From Thioclava atlantica (GTDB lineage: Bacteria > Pseudomonadota > Alphaproteobacteria > Rhodobacterales > Rhodobacteraceae), in the NCBI RefSeq assembly GCF_000737065.1, contig NZ_AQRC01000017.1, forward strand, positions 18,183 to 82,182: a stretch of DNA of 64,000 bases, read 5' to 3'. The translations under genes and the position numbers were made by a program. The notes beneath the pieces are model-generated. The model saw only the letters and a list, made by a program, of their open reading frames with translations, searched no databases and was not told the origin of the DNA. How positions within the stretch are numbered: position 1 is the stretch's first letter; every line of letters begins with the position of its first letter. Shown one piece after another: positions 39,063 to 47,404 of the stretch.

Positions 39063-39145
39063 TCGCGCGCGCGGGGCAAGATATTGAGCGCCGCATAAAA
39101 TACCCATTCCGGTAGGTTTTTGTCCATTCCGGAAAGCATAAAGTG

Positions 39146-39180
39146 ACCATCGAAGGTTCTTCCTTCGATGGTTTTTCTTT
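39146..39180 (+). terminator. Strong intrinsic terminator after nrdJ
   Basis: ACCATCGAAGG, 5-base loop, CCTTCGATGGT, then TTTTTCTTTT: perfect 11-bp stem and T tract, 84 bp after the nrdJ stop. It marks the end of the conserved core; the accessory region starts just beyond. Confidence 0.9.
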
Positions 39181-39376
39181 TGTTTCAATGCTTTGGTTCG
39201 TCTCCGGCAAAGGGGCTTTCTTATCAGTTTTCCGGCGCTCCAGGCCGGTTGACGTCGCCTCGGGAAATCGACTTAACCTCCACCCAAACCCGGGTTCCTC
39301 ATCATCAACGCCTCGCGAGCAGCCGTCTCGTGAGGGGCTTCAGCGGCGCGTGCCGCCTGATCAGAAGGAGCCTGCC
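39181..39376. other. Gap between nrdJ terminator and AAA+ gene
   Basis: No convincing gene. AGAAGGAG (39363-39370) is the ribosome-binding site of the AAA+ gene. The left edge of the accessory region probably lies here, but no attachment site or terminal repeat is evident by eye. Confidence 0.4.
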
Positions 39377-40468
39377 ATGTCCGACCATTTCCCGATCTGC
39401 GACCTACGCTTCGATCTCGAGACCTCGCCTGCGAAGATCGAGGCCGAACTCACCAGTTTCCTGCGCAAGCTGCGTTGGGTGGCAAAGGGCCACGATCGGG
39501 CTGACTTTGACGCGGTGCGCGATGATGACCGCTGGGACGACGCGATGCGTGCGTGTCGCCCCAGCTTGCATGATGGCGACAGGATCCGGCGTCGCGCCTC
39601 TGCGCTCGCCGATCGGCGGCTGAGCGCGTCAGGAATGGCGCATTTGGGTCGTGACGCACGGGAGACGCTGACGGGGCTCAAGCACGGCGTGCGCATGGAA
39701 CAGCTCGCGAGTGAACACCGCGCCGACGAGATCGCCGCCGCTCTGCACGAGGAGATGCCCTGGATGTCCCGCGCGAGCGAGATCGCTTGGAATGCGATGC
39801 GTGAGAGTGTGCGCTCCGGAGCGCCCGCGCTGCGCCTGCCGACGCTCCTCCTCGACGGGCCGCCGGGAATCGGGAAGAGTCACTGGGCGCGTCGATTGGC
39901 GGAGCTGATTGGCACGCCCTCGGAACTGATCGATGCCGCAGCAGAGCCGGCGGGGTTCGCGGTGGCCGGAAGCCAGAAAGGCTGGGGGACGGCGCATCCG
40001 GGTCGCCCAGTCGAGATGATACTACGTGAGCGGGTGGGCAATCCGATCATTGTTATCGATGAAATCGACAAGGTGGGGGAGGTGCGGTCGGACAAGGGCA
40101 TAAGTTTCGCACTCTCGAACGCGCTTCTTCCCCTTCTGGAGCCACTAAGTGCCCGGGCCTGGAGCTGTCCCTTCTTCCGGGTGCGGTTCGATATGCGGTG
40201 GATCAGCTGGGTTCTGACCTCGAACAACCGCCGCAACGTTCCTGCGCCTTTGCTGAGCCGCTGCCGGGTTGTGGATGTAGCGCCTCTCACGGGCGTGCAT
40301 TTGGTCCACTTTGCGCGGAGGGAAGGGGCAAGGCGAGGTTTGTCCGATGGGGCGATCGAGGCGCTATCGGAAGTGCTGGCACGCACCCATCAGAATGTGG
40401 ATTTGCGGGCCGTTATCAAGCTGATCGATGGCTTGTTTGCGCGTGAGAACCTGCCACCGCGGCATTGA
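39377..40468 (+). CDS. AAA+ ATPase, Lon-like ATPase domain without protease (copy 1)
   Basis: A 363-residue protein: divergent N-terminal part (1-115) then a AAA+ domain with Walker A GPPGIGKS (161-168), Walker B IIVIDE (224-229), sensor TSNN (281-284) and arginine finger in LLSRCR (about 295). The spacing and GSQKGWGTAHPGRP insertion resemble the Lon-type AAA domain, but the chain ends after the lid, so no peptidase domain is present. ATG at 39377 has GAAGGAG upstream. It is followed by a DUF2384 gene; the same pair recurs inverted at 62-63.6 kb. Role unknown: remodelling or a toxin/defence-type module are guesses. Confidence 0.85.
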   Translation: MSDHFPICDLRFDLETSPAKIEAELTSFLRKLRWVAKGHDRADFDAVRDDDRWDDAMRACRPSLHDGDRIRRRASALADRRLSASGMAHLGRDARETLTGLKHGVRMEQLASEHRADEIAAALHEEMPWMSRASEIAWNAMRESVRSGAPALRLPTLLLDGPPGIGKSHWARRLAELIGTPSELIDAAAEPAGFAVAGSQKGWGTAHPGRPVEMILRERVGNPIIVIDEIDKVGEVRSDKGISFALSNALLPLLEPLSARAWSCPFFRVRFDMRWISWVLTSNNRRNVPAPLLSRCRVVDVAPLTGVHLVHFARREGARRGLSDGAIEALSEVLARTHQNVDLRAVIKLIDGLFARENLPPRH

Positions 40469-40844
40469 GGGCAATTCGTATTCAGCCCTGCGCGGCGGAC
40501 CTCAGCGGCACGCTGCCAAAGGGCGTCGCCCTTGGCAATCCGGCGCTACTCGTTTGAGCCGAAGACCGAGCCGACCTGGTCGTATCGAAGTGAAAACAAC
40601 CTGCTTGCGGAGAGAGCGGATGGAGATCGAAGGCAACAGCTTTTCTCAGGTGGAGATCGAAGTGTTCCTGAAGGCCTATTCGCGCCTTGCGCGCGCATGG
40701 GGTCTGTCGGAGCACGAAGCCTCTGGCCTCCTCGGAATGCCTGGGCCAGTTTGGAGCACCCCACAGGAGCCGGGCGATGCCCCGTCTCTGACGGAGGTTC
40801 AACTCCTTCGCCTTTCTGCTGTGCTCGGGATCTACAAGGCGCTT
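40181..40844 (+). repeat. Inverted repeat, left copy (AAA+ 3' end to DUF2384 codon 75)
   Basis: 664 bp that match the reverse complement of 62047-62710 without apparent gaps and with only scattered differences. It covers the last ~95 codons of the AAA+ gene, the 151-bp spacer and the first 75 codons of the DUF2384 gene. Upstream of 40181 the AAA+ genes are still alignable but clearly more diverged. Confidence 0.8.
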
Positions 40845-41006
40845 GAACTCTATTTCTCCAAGCCGCTCGCGCGCACTTGGATGACGCGGCCCAACACCGG
40901 GCCGCTGTTTCTCGGAGCGCGCCCGGTTGATGTAGCGATCAAAGGAGGATTGGAACAGATCCTGGAGATCCGGAAATATCTCAATGCTTGCCTCGCCGGG
41001 GCGTGA
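40620..41006 (+). CDS. MbcA/ParS/Xre antitoxin-family (DUF2384) protein, copy 1
   Basis: A 128-residue protein. N-terminal helix-turn-helix-like part: EVFLKAYSRLARAWGLSEHE, ASGLLGMP; C-terminal DUF2384/toxin-binding part with LGIYKAL, ARTWMTRPNTGPLFLGARPV and a final GGLEQILEIRKYLNA. Proteins of this type normally neutralise a RES-domain toxin encoded next door, but no RES gene is present; the partner in both copies is the AAA+ ATPase. ATG at 40620 follows GGAGAGAG. It converges with a truncated nuclease-like gene 43 bp away. Confidence 0.85.
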   Translation: MEIEGNSFSQVEIEVFLKAYSRLARAWGLSEHEASGLLGMPGPVWSTPQEPGDAPSLTEVQLLRLSAVLGIYKALELYFSKPLARTWMTRPNTGPLFLGARPVDVAIKGGLEQILEIRKYLNACLAGA

Positions 41007-41049
41007 GGAGTGGGCCGCACCGTCAGCGGACGGCGCCAGTTCAGTCCCG

Positions 41050-41838
41050 CTATTGAGCGTATCCGGTCCGAAGGGCTTCGGGGCGTGGACTATAGGGGTA
41101 ATTCGGGCGGAAAGCTGGCTTTCTCTGCACGTGCGAAGGCGCCCTTGTCGTAGGATGAAAGTGGACAGCGGGGATTCCTTCTGCCAATGGTAGATCGGAG
41201 TTCTGTCCGGGGAGCGAGAGATATAGCCCCTCTCCGACGATCAAGGTGTCGTCGGCATCAGGTTGGACGTTCGTCCAACGCTCAAATGGCCGCCACTCAG
41301 AGAGCGTTTTTCCCAAGGCGCGGCGAACCCACAGTTGGACGGAAACATGTTGACGAAGCCACTGATGGAGAGTGGAGCGATCAAAGAAATCCAACGCAAC
41401 GGAGCCTGGGGTGACAAGCTTGTCCACCTCTTCCGACATGAGCTTACGGCGTTCTGTCAGCTTGGCAGGCGCAAGGTCATCTTTTAGGCTGACGATGACG
41501 TATGCGCCCTGAGATATAGCCAACTCTTGAAATAGATCTTTGCTGGTGTCCTTGCCTGAGATCTCTTTCTTGATGGCCGCCTGTGCCATAGATGGCACTT
41601 TGGCCTGGTAGACCGTATCCCTGCGCCTAATGAAATCACCCACAAAGGTCGGATCTTTGACAGTTACGCGAATGTCGACACCGCCATCCGCCGCTGTGAG
41701 ACTTCCGCCCCAACGAACGCTGCTGATTGCATGGCTTTTTGCGGCGACTTCAGCCTCACAAAGGCGTGCAATCAGCTCCTCTAACTGACCATCATCAAGG
41801 CCAAGAAGGTCATCTTTTTCAATCTCGAAAATTGGCAT
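41050..41838 (-). pseudogene. Restriction-endonuclease-like N-terminal fragment of a larger defence-type protein
   Basis: 262 residues from ATG 41838 (MPIFEIEKDDLLGLDD). The first ~210 residues look like a Mrr-type PD-(D/E)XK nuclease domain: QLEELIARLCEAEVAAKSHA, GGVDIRV (Asp55) and YQAK (Gln78/Lys80) as the catalytic constellation, then GAYVIVSL and LDFFDRSTLHQWLRQH. In relatives I recall, this domain opens proteins of about 1000 residues or more with an NTPase part. After about residue 215 the sequence loses family character, so the gene is probably cut at about 41190, where the AAA+/DUF2384 segment adjoins. It is a remnant, although the nuclease domain may still be expressed. Confidence 0.65.
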
Positions 41839-42243
41839 CTTTTCTATACATCTCACTCAAGTAAACGGCCTTCGCATTGACTATTTTGGCCCCAATGGAG
41901 GGTGTGCACCTGAGGAATACCGCGCAAATTCAAAATCCGGTTATGCTCTTGAGATGTAAGGGCCTTCGAAACCCTACAGTGCTGAAAACGCTACTGTAAA
42001 GACGTCGCCAAGTCCGCGAGTGGCAGAAGTGTGATCGCGACGCCGCAAATATGGGTCGCCGCGCCAAGGTCAGCTTTGAGGAAGCTGCAATGCAGCATCG
42101 ATCGTAAAGGCGAAAGTCCGCAATGGGCCGTGAGCATCACGCAGCACCGCCAGGCTGGTCACGCGGCCCGCCGCAGCGCCGCATGACCGCTTTGAGCCCA
42201 ACTTGCCCATTCGACAACGTGCAGCGAACGGCCGCTTTCTTCA
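41839..42243. other. 405-bp gap without a convincing gene
   Basis: Holds the nuclease-fragment promoter region and, toward 42181-42240, GCATGACCGCTTT and GCAGCGAACGGCCGCTTTC, degenerate motifs that recur at 45046-45058 and 58883-58947. Nothing else is seen. Confidence 0.4.
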
Positions 42244-42657
42244 TCACTTCCGGGGCGGCAGGCTTCTCGAAATCCCCCGAAACTCCGCGATCAGCGTGCC
42301 GTCTCCGGTCACGACAGACCCATCATAGACACCGGTTCGCCCACTCTCGGAGCGGTGGGCAATCCTGACCGTGAGCATGTCACCGACATTTGCCGGACGC
42401 AGGTAAATGATCGAGCATTGCTGTGCGACAGCCGGATGCTCGCCGCTGTTGCAAGCGACCCCGAAGGCGGCATCGGCCAGCGCGAAGATCGTCCCTCCGT
42501 GACAGGTGCCATGAGCCTGCACCATGTTCTTTCCGACCGTCAGCGAAAGAGTAGCTGCGCCGTCCCCCACATCATCCAGCGTCGCCCCGAATTGCCGCAT
42601 CAACGCATCGCCTTCGAACATGCGCCGCGCCGCGCTGTGTTCGTCATTGTCAATCAT
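42244..42657 (-). CDS. PaaI-type hotdog acyl-CoA thioesterase
   Basis: A 137-residue hotdog-fold thioesterase: MVQAHGTCHGGTIFALADAA carries the PaaI signature (HGG-x-IF-x-LAD with the catalytic Asp), followed by FGVACNSGEHPAVAQQCSII and LRPANVGD. Probably a hydroxyphenylacetyl-CoA-like or general acyl-CoA thioesterase. Start 42657 (MIDNDEHSAARR) is preferred to 42681. Divergent from a MarR-GNAT gene, sharing a short AT-rich promoter with a MarR-like palindrome. Confidence 0.88.
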   Translation of the reverse strand: MIDNDEHSAARRMFEGDALMRQFGATLDDVGDGAATLSLTVGKNMVQAHGTCHGGTIFALADAAFGVACNSGEHPAVAQQCSIIYLRPANVGDMLTVRIAHRSESGRTGVYDGSVVTGDGTLIAEFRGISRSLPPRK

Positions 42658-42682
42658 TGCAAATAACCTCCAAATCAGCATA

Positions 42683-42695
42683 TTGCTAAAAGCAA
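42683..42695. promoter_or_regulatory. MarR-type palindrome between thioesterase and regulator genes
   Basis: TTGCT AAA AGCAA, flanked by CATA on the left and CATAT on the right, in the 59-bp divergent promoter. Probably bound by the adjacent MarR-type regulator. Confidence 0.5.
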
Positions 42696-42716
42696 CATAT
42701 ATAAGGAATAGTCAAT

Positions 42717-43640
42717 ATGTCGGAGGATCGCATTGCGCAGTTCAGGGAGTTCAACCGCTTCCACACGCGCTTGATCGGTGCGCTGAATGAACATCTGCTG
42801 GCATCTGACTACACGCTGCCGCAGGTACGGGTTCTCTATGAAGTGGCCAACGCACCGCGGAAGGCTCCACCTTCGGCCCGCGATCTGGGCGAAGCTCTCG
42901 GTATGGACACCGGCTATTTGAGCCGGATCGTTACCGGCCTGGCCGAGGAAGGATTGATTGACCGTGTGCCTTCGGACGGGAACGCGAAGAGGCTGGCGCT
43001 GACGCTTTCCGACAAAGGCCGCGAGGTCTTCAAGGGACTGAACGACGCCTCAGCCAAGGAAGCGGCCACGATGCTCGAAGGCCTGTCGGACCAGGAACAG
43101 CGCGAGCTGATCGGTGCGATGTGGAAGGTGCGCCGTCTGCTGGGTAACGGGACAAACGAAGCAACCTTCATACTGCGTGACCCTGAACCGGGTGATCTGG
43201 GATGGATCACCTATCAGCATGGGCGTCTCTACGCCAAGGAATACGGCTGGGACTGGACCTTCGAGGCTCTGGTTGCGGAAATCGTCGGCCAGTTCGCCAA
43301 GACCTATGATCCGTCCTGTGAACGTTGCTGGGTGGCGGAGCGCGAGGGCGAAGTCATCGGATCGGTCTTCGTCGTCCGGCAGGACGACGACACCGCCAAG
43401 CTGCGCCTGCTCTATGTGGATGAAAGCGCGCGCGGTCTCGGCCTCGGGCGGCGGCTGGTCGAGGAAACCCTGCGCTTCGCCCGCGCTAAAGGCTACAAGC
43501 GGATGATCCTCTGGACGAATGATGTGCTTGTTTCCGCGAGGCGCATCTACGAGGCGGCCAGATTCGAACTTCTGGAAGAGGAACCCCATCACAGCTTCGG
43601 CAAGGATTTGGTCGGGCAGGTGTGGGGCCGCGATTTGTGA
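42717..43640 (+). CDS. MarR-family regulator fused to GNAT acetyltransferase
   Basis: A 307-residue fusion. Residues 1-140 are a MarR winged helix (FNRFHTRLIGALNEHLLASD, LGEALGMDTGYLSRIVTGL as recognition region, VPSDGNAKRLALTLSDKGRE). Residues about 150-307 are a GNAT domain with acetyl-CoA loop LYVDESARGLGLGRRLVEET and IYEAARFELLEEEPHHSFG. Such fusions usually couple ligand sensing with acetylation. It heads an operon: the exporter gene starts within its stop (GTGA) and a thioesterase follows. Confidence 0.9.
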   Translation: MSEDRIAQFREFNRFHTRLIGALNEHLLASDYTLPQVRVLYEVANAPRKAPPSARDLGEALGMDTGYLSRIVTGLAEEGLIDRVPSDGNAKRLALTLSDKGREVFKGLNDASAKEAATMLEGLSDQEQRELIGAMWKVRRLLGNGTNEATFILRDPEPGDLGWITYQHGRLYAKEYGWDWTFEALVAEIVGQFAKTYDPSCERCWVAEREGEVIGSVFVVRQDDDTAKLRLLYVDESARGLGLGRRLVEETLRFARAKGYKRMILWTNDVLVSARRIYEAARFELLEEEPHHSFGKDLVGQVWGRDL

Positions 43641-44551
43641 CAGAAACTGGTTCGGGATCGGGGGCCGTCGCGGGGCTATTGACAGGAATACAGGTCGGCG
43701 CGGCGCTCTTTGCCAGCCAGCTCATCGTCAGCGATGTCGGAGTCGGGCTGCTGGGGCTTCTGCGATACGGCATCGCCCTGCTGCTCCTTTTCCCTCTCCT
43801 GCTCCTAAGACCATCCGCGCCGATCGCACGTGCCGATTGGCTCCCGATCATCCTGCTCGGTCTTGGTCAGATCGGGATGATGATCGCCCTGCTCAACACG
43901 GCCGTCGCCTATACCAGCGCCGCACGGGTCGCCCTGATCTTCGCGACCTTGCCCGCCGTCAGTATGTTTATCGACCTTGCTCTTGGTCGTCCGTTCGGGG
44001 GCAGGCGCATCGGTCTTGGGGTCGCGCTGTCGATAGGCGGTGTGGCGGTCCTGGTCGGCGCAGATGCGATGACCGGCGGGGTTCGCACAAACGATGTCAT
44101 TGGCATGGGTGCCGCCGCCGGAGCGACACTCTGCGTTGCAGTCTGCTCGTCGCTCTACGCGCCTTTCGTGAGGCGATACGGCCCCGTCAAGATCAGCTCC
44201 GTTGCCTTTACAGTCTCGCTAATTCCGCTTGGACTGATCGCGGTAATCCTGCCATCTGCGCAGACACCGAATGAATGGACGAGTGCAATTTGGTGGCTGA
44301 TCCTGGCAATCGGCCTGTCCTCGGGCATCGGCTACCTGATGTGGTTCCACGCCATCGAGAAATTGCCCGCAACCCTCGTCACCGGTTTTCTCGCTCTCAG
44401 CCCGATCACCGCTGCGGTTCTGTCGCTGGTCTCCCTCGCGACGGACATGACGCCCTCGTTGCTGATTGCCGTCGCTATCGTCTGCGGCGGTATCCTCTGC
44501 TTCGCCCGCTTCAAGGAGCGGCCCATCGACCGAAAGGAAAAACACCTATGA
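43637..44551 (+). CDS. EamA/DMT-family transporter
   Basis: A 304-residue inner-membrane protein with ten predicted membrane segments in two EamA repeats: LLGLLRYGIALLLLFPLLLL and IGYLMWFHAIEKLPATLVTG are typical. GTG at 43637 overlaps the stop of the regulator gene (GTGA) and gives MTETGSGSGAVAGLLTG; the frame starting at 43622 would lie inside that gene. Likely exports a small metabolite, perhaps an amino acid or acid related to the two thioesterases beside it. Confidence 0.85.
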   Translation: MTETGSGSGAVAGLLTGIQVGAALFASQLIVSDVGVGLLGLLRYGIALLLLFPLLLLRPSAPIARADWLPIILLGLGQIGMMIALLNTAVAYTSAARVALIFATLPAVSMFIDLALGRPFGGRRIGLGVALSIGGVAVLVGADAMTGGVRTNDVIGMGAAAGATLCVAVCSSLYAPFVRRYGPVKISSVAFTVSLIPLGLIAVILPSAQTPNEWTSAIWWLILAIGLSSGIGYLMWFHAIEKLPATLVTGFLALSPITAAVLSLVSLATDMTPSLLIAVAIVCGGILCFARFKERPIDRKEKHL

Positions 44552-44964
44552 AGGACACGCTGAAACCCGGCCTGAAACACGCCGGCACGCTGAAGGTGTT
44601 GCCCTCGATGACCGTTCCAAATGTCAGCGCGGAGCTGACGGCCTTCGCGGATATGCCACCGGTGTTCGCTACGGCGATGATGGTGGGCTTCATCGAAGCC
44701 ACCTGCATCGAGTGCATCGCGAATCACTTGGGTGATGGAGAACACACGGTTGGAACGCACATCAATATCAGCCACACCGCTGCGACGCCCGCCGGAATGG
44801 GCTTGCGGGCCGAGGTCAGCCTGACTGGCGTGGAGCGCCGGATGCTTACCTTCAAGGTGGAGGCATTCGATGATGTCGGCCTGATCGGAAAAGGCAGTCA
44901 CCACCGCGCGGTGATCGATCTCGACCGGTTCATGGCGAAAGTCGAGGAAAAGGCGAGAGGATAA
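44548..44964 (+). CDS. Fluoroacetyl-CoA thioesterase-like (FlK-type) hotdog protein
   Basis: A 138-residue hotdog thioesterase with Thr42 (VFATAMMVG), Glu50 (FIEATC) and His76 (NISHTAATPAGM): the same residues at the same positions as the catalytic triad of fluoroacetyl-CoA thioesterase FlK. Phe33 is kept, but position 36, the Phe gate of FlK, is Met. GVGLIGKG-like segment (DDVGLIGKGSHHRAVI) completes the family. ATG at 44548 overlaps the exporter stop (ATGA). It may clear a toxic short acyl-CoA; fluoroacetate itself is not implied. Confidence 0.82.
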   Translation: MKDTLKPGLKHAGTLKVLPSMTVPNVSAELTAFADMPPVFATAMMVGFIEATCIECIANHLGDGEHTVGTHINISHTAATPAGMGLRAEVSLTGVERRMLTFKVEAFDDVGLIGKGSHHRAVIDLDRFMAKVEEKARG

Positions 44965-45127
44965 TCGCCATGAGCGGACATTGGACGAAGGGCGGCTTTG
45001 TCCGCACTGCCGACCTTCACCCACGAAAATTGCTGCGCGATTCACGAATGGCCGCTTCGGTGACGGTGCGGTGAGTCATCGACGGTCGCTTCGAACGGCA
45101 GGACTGGGCCGATTAGGTCGACGCGGA

Positions 45128-45739
45128 TCACCAGACTGGCGGTGTGGTCACCCACATGATCTTGCAGATGTCCTGGCCGATATTGCGGAACCGGTGCGGC
45201 CGCTTGCTTTCGAAATGGAATGAATCTCCTTCGCGAAGCCGATAGCTGTCCTCATCCACGAATAGTTCTGCCTCGCCGCAAAGCACGACACCGCATTCCT
45301 CGCCTTCGTGGCTATAGGATTCATCGCCCGATCCGCCGCCGGGCTCGATCACGATTTCCATGACCTGCAAGCTGCCCTCGTCATGGGCCGTCAGGAAAGA
45401 CTTCACCATGCCCCGGTCGCCAAAATCGACCGTGCGTCGATGCCCTGATCGCACGATCAGCCCGTTTTCGCGATCGGCCGACGGTGCCGCTTCGAAGAGC
45501 GACATGAAGGGGATGCCTATCACCTCGCAGATCGCGCGCAGATTTCGCACCGAGGGGGAGGAAATTCCACGCTCGATCTGGCTCAGCAGCCCCGTCGAGA
45601 TCCCGACCCCGTCCGCGACGGTCTGCAGGGACAGCCGGCGATCCCTGCGCGCGCGGCGCACCGCATCGCCAAGCGACACATCATCGAGACCGCCGAGCGG
45701 GTCGGGCTGTAATCTTGCTTCGGTCGGGGCGAGGGGCAT
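45128..45739 (-). CDS. XRE-family regulator with C-terminal cupin domain
   Basis: A transcription factor of 203 residues from ATG 45739. HTH_3 domain at about 22-78 (LGDAVRRARRDRRLSLQTVA, then ISTGLLSQIERGISSPSVRN) and a cupin at about 120-200 (GDESYSHEGEECGVVLCGE, FVDEDSYRLREGDSFHFES) that would bind a small ligand. This PuuR/HipB-cupin layout usually controls amine or amino-acid use; here it is divergent from an ABC transporter plus amine/amino-acid oxidase operon. An ATG at 45769 would add ten residues. Confidence 0.88.
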   Translation of the reverse strand: MPLAPTEARLQPDPLGGLDDVSLGDAVRRARRDRRLSLQTVADGVGISTGLLSQIERGISSPSVRNLRAICEVIGIPFMSLFEAAPSADRENGLIVRSGHRRTVDFGDRGMVKSFLTAHDEGSLQVMEIVIEPGGGSGDESYSHEGEECGVVLCGEAELFVDEDSYRLREGDSFHFESKRPHRFRNIGQDICKIMWVTTPPVW

Positions 45740-45839
45740 GGGGAGCTCTTCTTTCACTAGGGAAGGCAACGTCGATCGGAACTTCTTTATATGAAACGTT
45801 CAGCTTGTGGATAAGAAAAATCTACGATTTCGCATAATT

Positions 45840-45855
45840 CTTCACCAATATGAAG
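45840..45855. promoter_or_regulatory. Operator-like site 1, CTTCA-N6-TGAAG
   Basis: CTTCA CCAATA TGAAG in the AT-rich divergent promoter between the cupin-XRE regulator and the ABC operon; a second copy lies 49 bp further on. Probably sites for the adjacent regulator. Confidence 0.6.
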
Positions 45856-45888
45856 ATTGTGAAGGTTGTCGCTTGAGAATGCAATGTT

Positions 45889-45904
45889 CTTCATTATAGT
45901 GAAG
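45889..45904. promoter_or_regulatory. Operator-like site 2, CTTCA-N6-TGAAG
   Basis: CTTCA TTATAG TGAAG, 48 bp upstream of the substrate-binding protein ATG, same half-sites and spacing as site 1. Confidence 0.6.
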
Positions 45905-45951
45905 TTCGTTCAAATGCGCCCGAAGACGCGCTCACAACAGGGAATACTCCG

Positions 45952-46689
45952 ATGAAACTTCGAATGCTCACCCTCGTCAGCACTCTCACCCTGACTGCGC
46001 TTGGCGCCCATGCCGGCGATTTGACCGTCGGCGTGACCACGACCGGCGTCCCCTTCACCTTCGTCGATACCGCGACGCAGCAGCCGACCGGCGCGATGGT
46101 GGATCTTGCGGCGGCGATCGCAGAGGATATCGGCGACACGCCGAAATTCGCGGTCACCCAGTTTTCGGCACTGATCCCCGCGCTCGAAACCGGCAAGATC
46201 GACCTGATCTCGGCGGGCATGTTCGCCACGGACAAGCGCAAGGAGGTCGTCGATTTCTCGGACACGGTTTACAGCTATGGCGATGCGATGTTCGTGGCCG
46301 CCGATGACGACACCGCCTATCAGATCGACGATCTGGCCGGCGAGGTTGTCGGTGCGCAGATCGGCACGACCTTTGCCGACAAGCTGCAGGCGAAGGGGAT
46401 CTTCAAGGAGGTGAAACTCTACGACAGCCTCGTCGACATCATGCGCGACGTGAAGCTTGGCCGGATCAAGGCCGGTTTCGGCGACAAGCCGATCATCGCC
46501 TATCAAGTCGCGCAGACCCCCGCGCTCGGCGTGCATCTGGTCGATGGCTACACCCCGATGGGGATCGGCAATGTGGCGCTTGCGGTATCCAAGGAAAATC
46601 CGGAACTGCTGGCCAAGGTCAATGCCTCGATCGCGGCCATGAAGGACAGCGGCGAGCTGACCGAGATCTTCGCGAAATACGGCCTCTGA
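45952..46689 (+). CDS. ABC transporter amino-acid-type substrate-binding protein
   Basis: A 245-residue periplasmic protein of the SBP_bac_3 family. Residues 1-21 form a signal peptide (MKLRMLTLVSTLTLTALGAHA). Family blocks: GDLTVGVTTTGVPFTFVD, GAMVDLAAAIAEDIG, FSALIPALETGKIDLISAGM, DKRKEVVDFSDTVY, VGAQIGTTFADKL. It resembles ectoine (EhuB) and polar amino-acid binders; the exact ligand is unknown. First gene of an operon with permease, ATPase and oxidase. Confidence 0.9.
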   Translation: MKLRMLTLVSTLTLTALGAHAGDLTVGVTTTGVPFTFVDTATQQPTGAMVDLAAAIAEDIGDTPKFAVTQFSALIPALETGKIDLISAGMFATDKRKEVVDFSDTVYSYGDAMFVAADDDTAYQIDDLAGEVVGAQIGTTFADKLQAKGIFKEVKLYDSLVDIMRDVKLGRIKAGFGDKPIIAYQVAQTPALGVHLVDGYTPMGIGNVALAVSKENPELLAKVNASIAAMKDSGELTEIFAKYGL

Positions 46690-46747
46690 TCCGATCCCGG
46701 GCCCGGCGCGGCGGCGTCGGGCCCCTGCCTTTCTACAGGAGGCCATC

Positions 46748-47404
46748 ATGGCGCCCCTCACCGAGCGGATGCAGGACTATCTGCCGCTGCTGATCACCGG
46801 CCTGTGGCGCACCGTCGCGGTGTCGCTGCTCGCCCTTATCCTTGCGACGGCACTGGGCCTTGTCTGGGCCATGCTGCGCACTTCGCGCAATGTCTGGCTG
46901 GAGCGCCCCGCGCGGTTCATCGTCGAATTCCTGCGCGGGATCCCGATCCTCGTCGTGCTGTTCTACATCTATTTCGTGATGCCCGAGATCGGTCTCGATC
47001 TGAGCGCCTTTCAGGCCGGGGTGATCGGTCTCGCGCTGACCTATTCGTGCTACATCGGTGAAACCTTCCGGGGCGGCATCGAAGCCGTCGATCGCGGGCA
47101 GGTCGAGGCGGCGAAGTCCATCGGCATGCGCCACGGCAAGATGATGCGCCGGATCATTCTGCCACAGGCAGTGCGGATCGCCTTGCCGCCCTATGGCAAC
47201 AACATGGTGATGTTGCTCAAGGACAGCTCGCAGGTCTCGGTGATCTCGGTCGCCGAACTCACGATGCAGGGCAAGATGCTTGCCTCCTCGACCTTCGACA
47301 ACATGACCGTCTTCACGATGGTCGCCGCGCTCTATCTCTGCCTCACCATCCCGCTCAACATCGTGATGCGCCAGGTCGAGCTGAAAATGGGGAAATCGCG
47401 ATGA
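46748..47404 (+). CDS. ABC transporter permease, polar amino-acid family
   Basis: A 218-residue HisMQ/GlnP-type permease with about five membrane segments. Hallmarks: LLITGLWRTVAVSLLALILA, FLRGIPILVVLFYIYFVMPE and the EAA loop VEAAKSIGMRHGKMMRRIIL followed by PQAVRIALPPYGNN. Only one permease gene is present, so it probably works as a homodimer. Overlaps the ATPase gene by four bases. Confidence 0.92.
   Translation: MAPLTERMQDYLPLLITGLWRTVAVSLLALILATALGLVWAMLRTSRNVWLERPARFIVEFLRGIPILVVLFYIYFVMPEIGLDLSAFQAGVIGLALTYSCYIGETFRGGIEAVDRGQVEAAKSIGMRHGKMMRRIILPQAVRIALPPYGNNMVMLLKDSSQVSVISVAELTMQGKMLASSTFDNMTVFTMVAALYLCLTIPLNIVMRQVELKMGKSR

Noticed and set aside
39377..40468. Lon protease or TniB transposition ATPase
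   Set aside because: There is no Lon peptidase domain after the AAA lid, and the Walker A context and length do not fit TniB.
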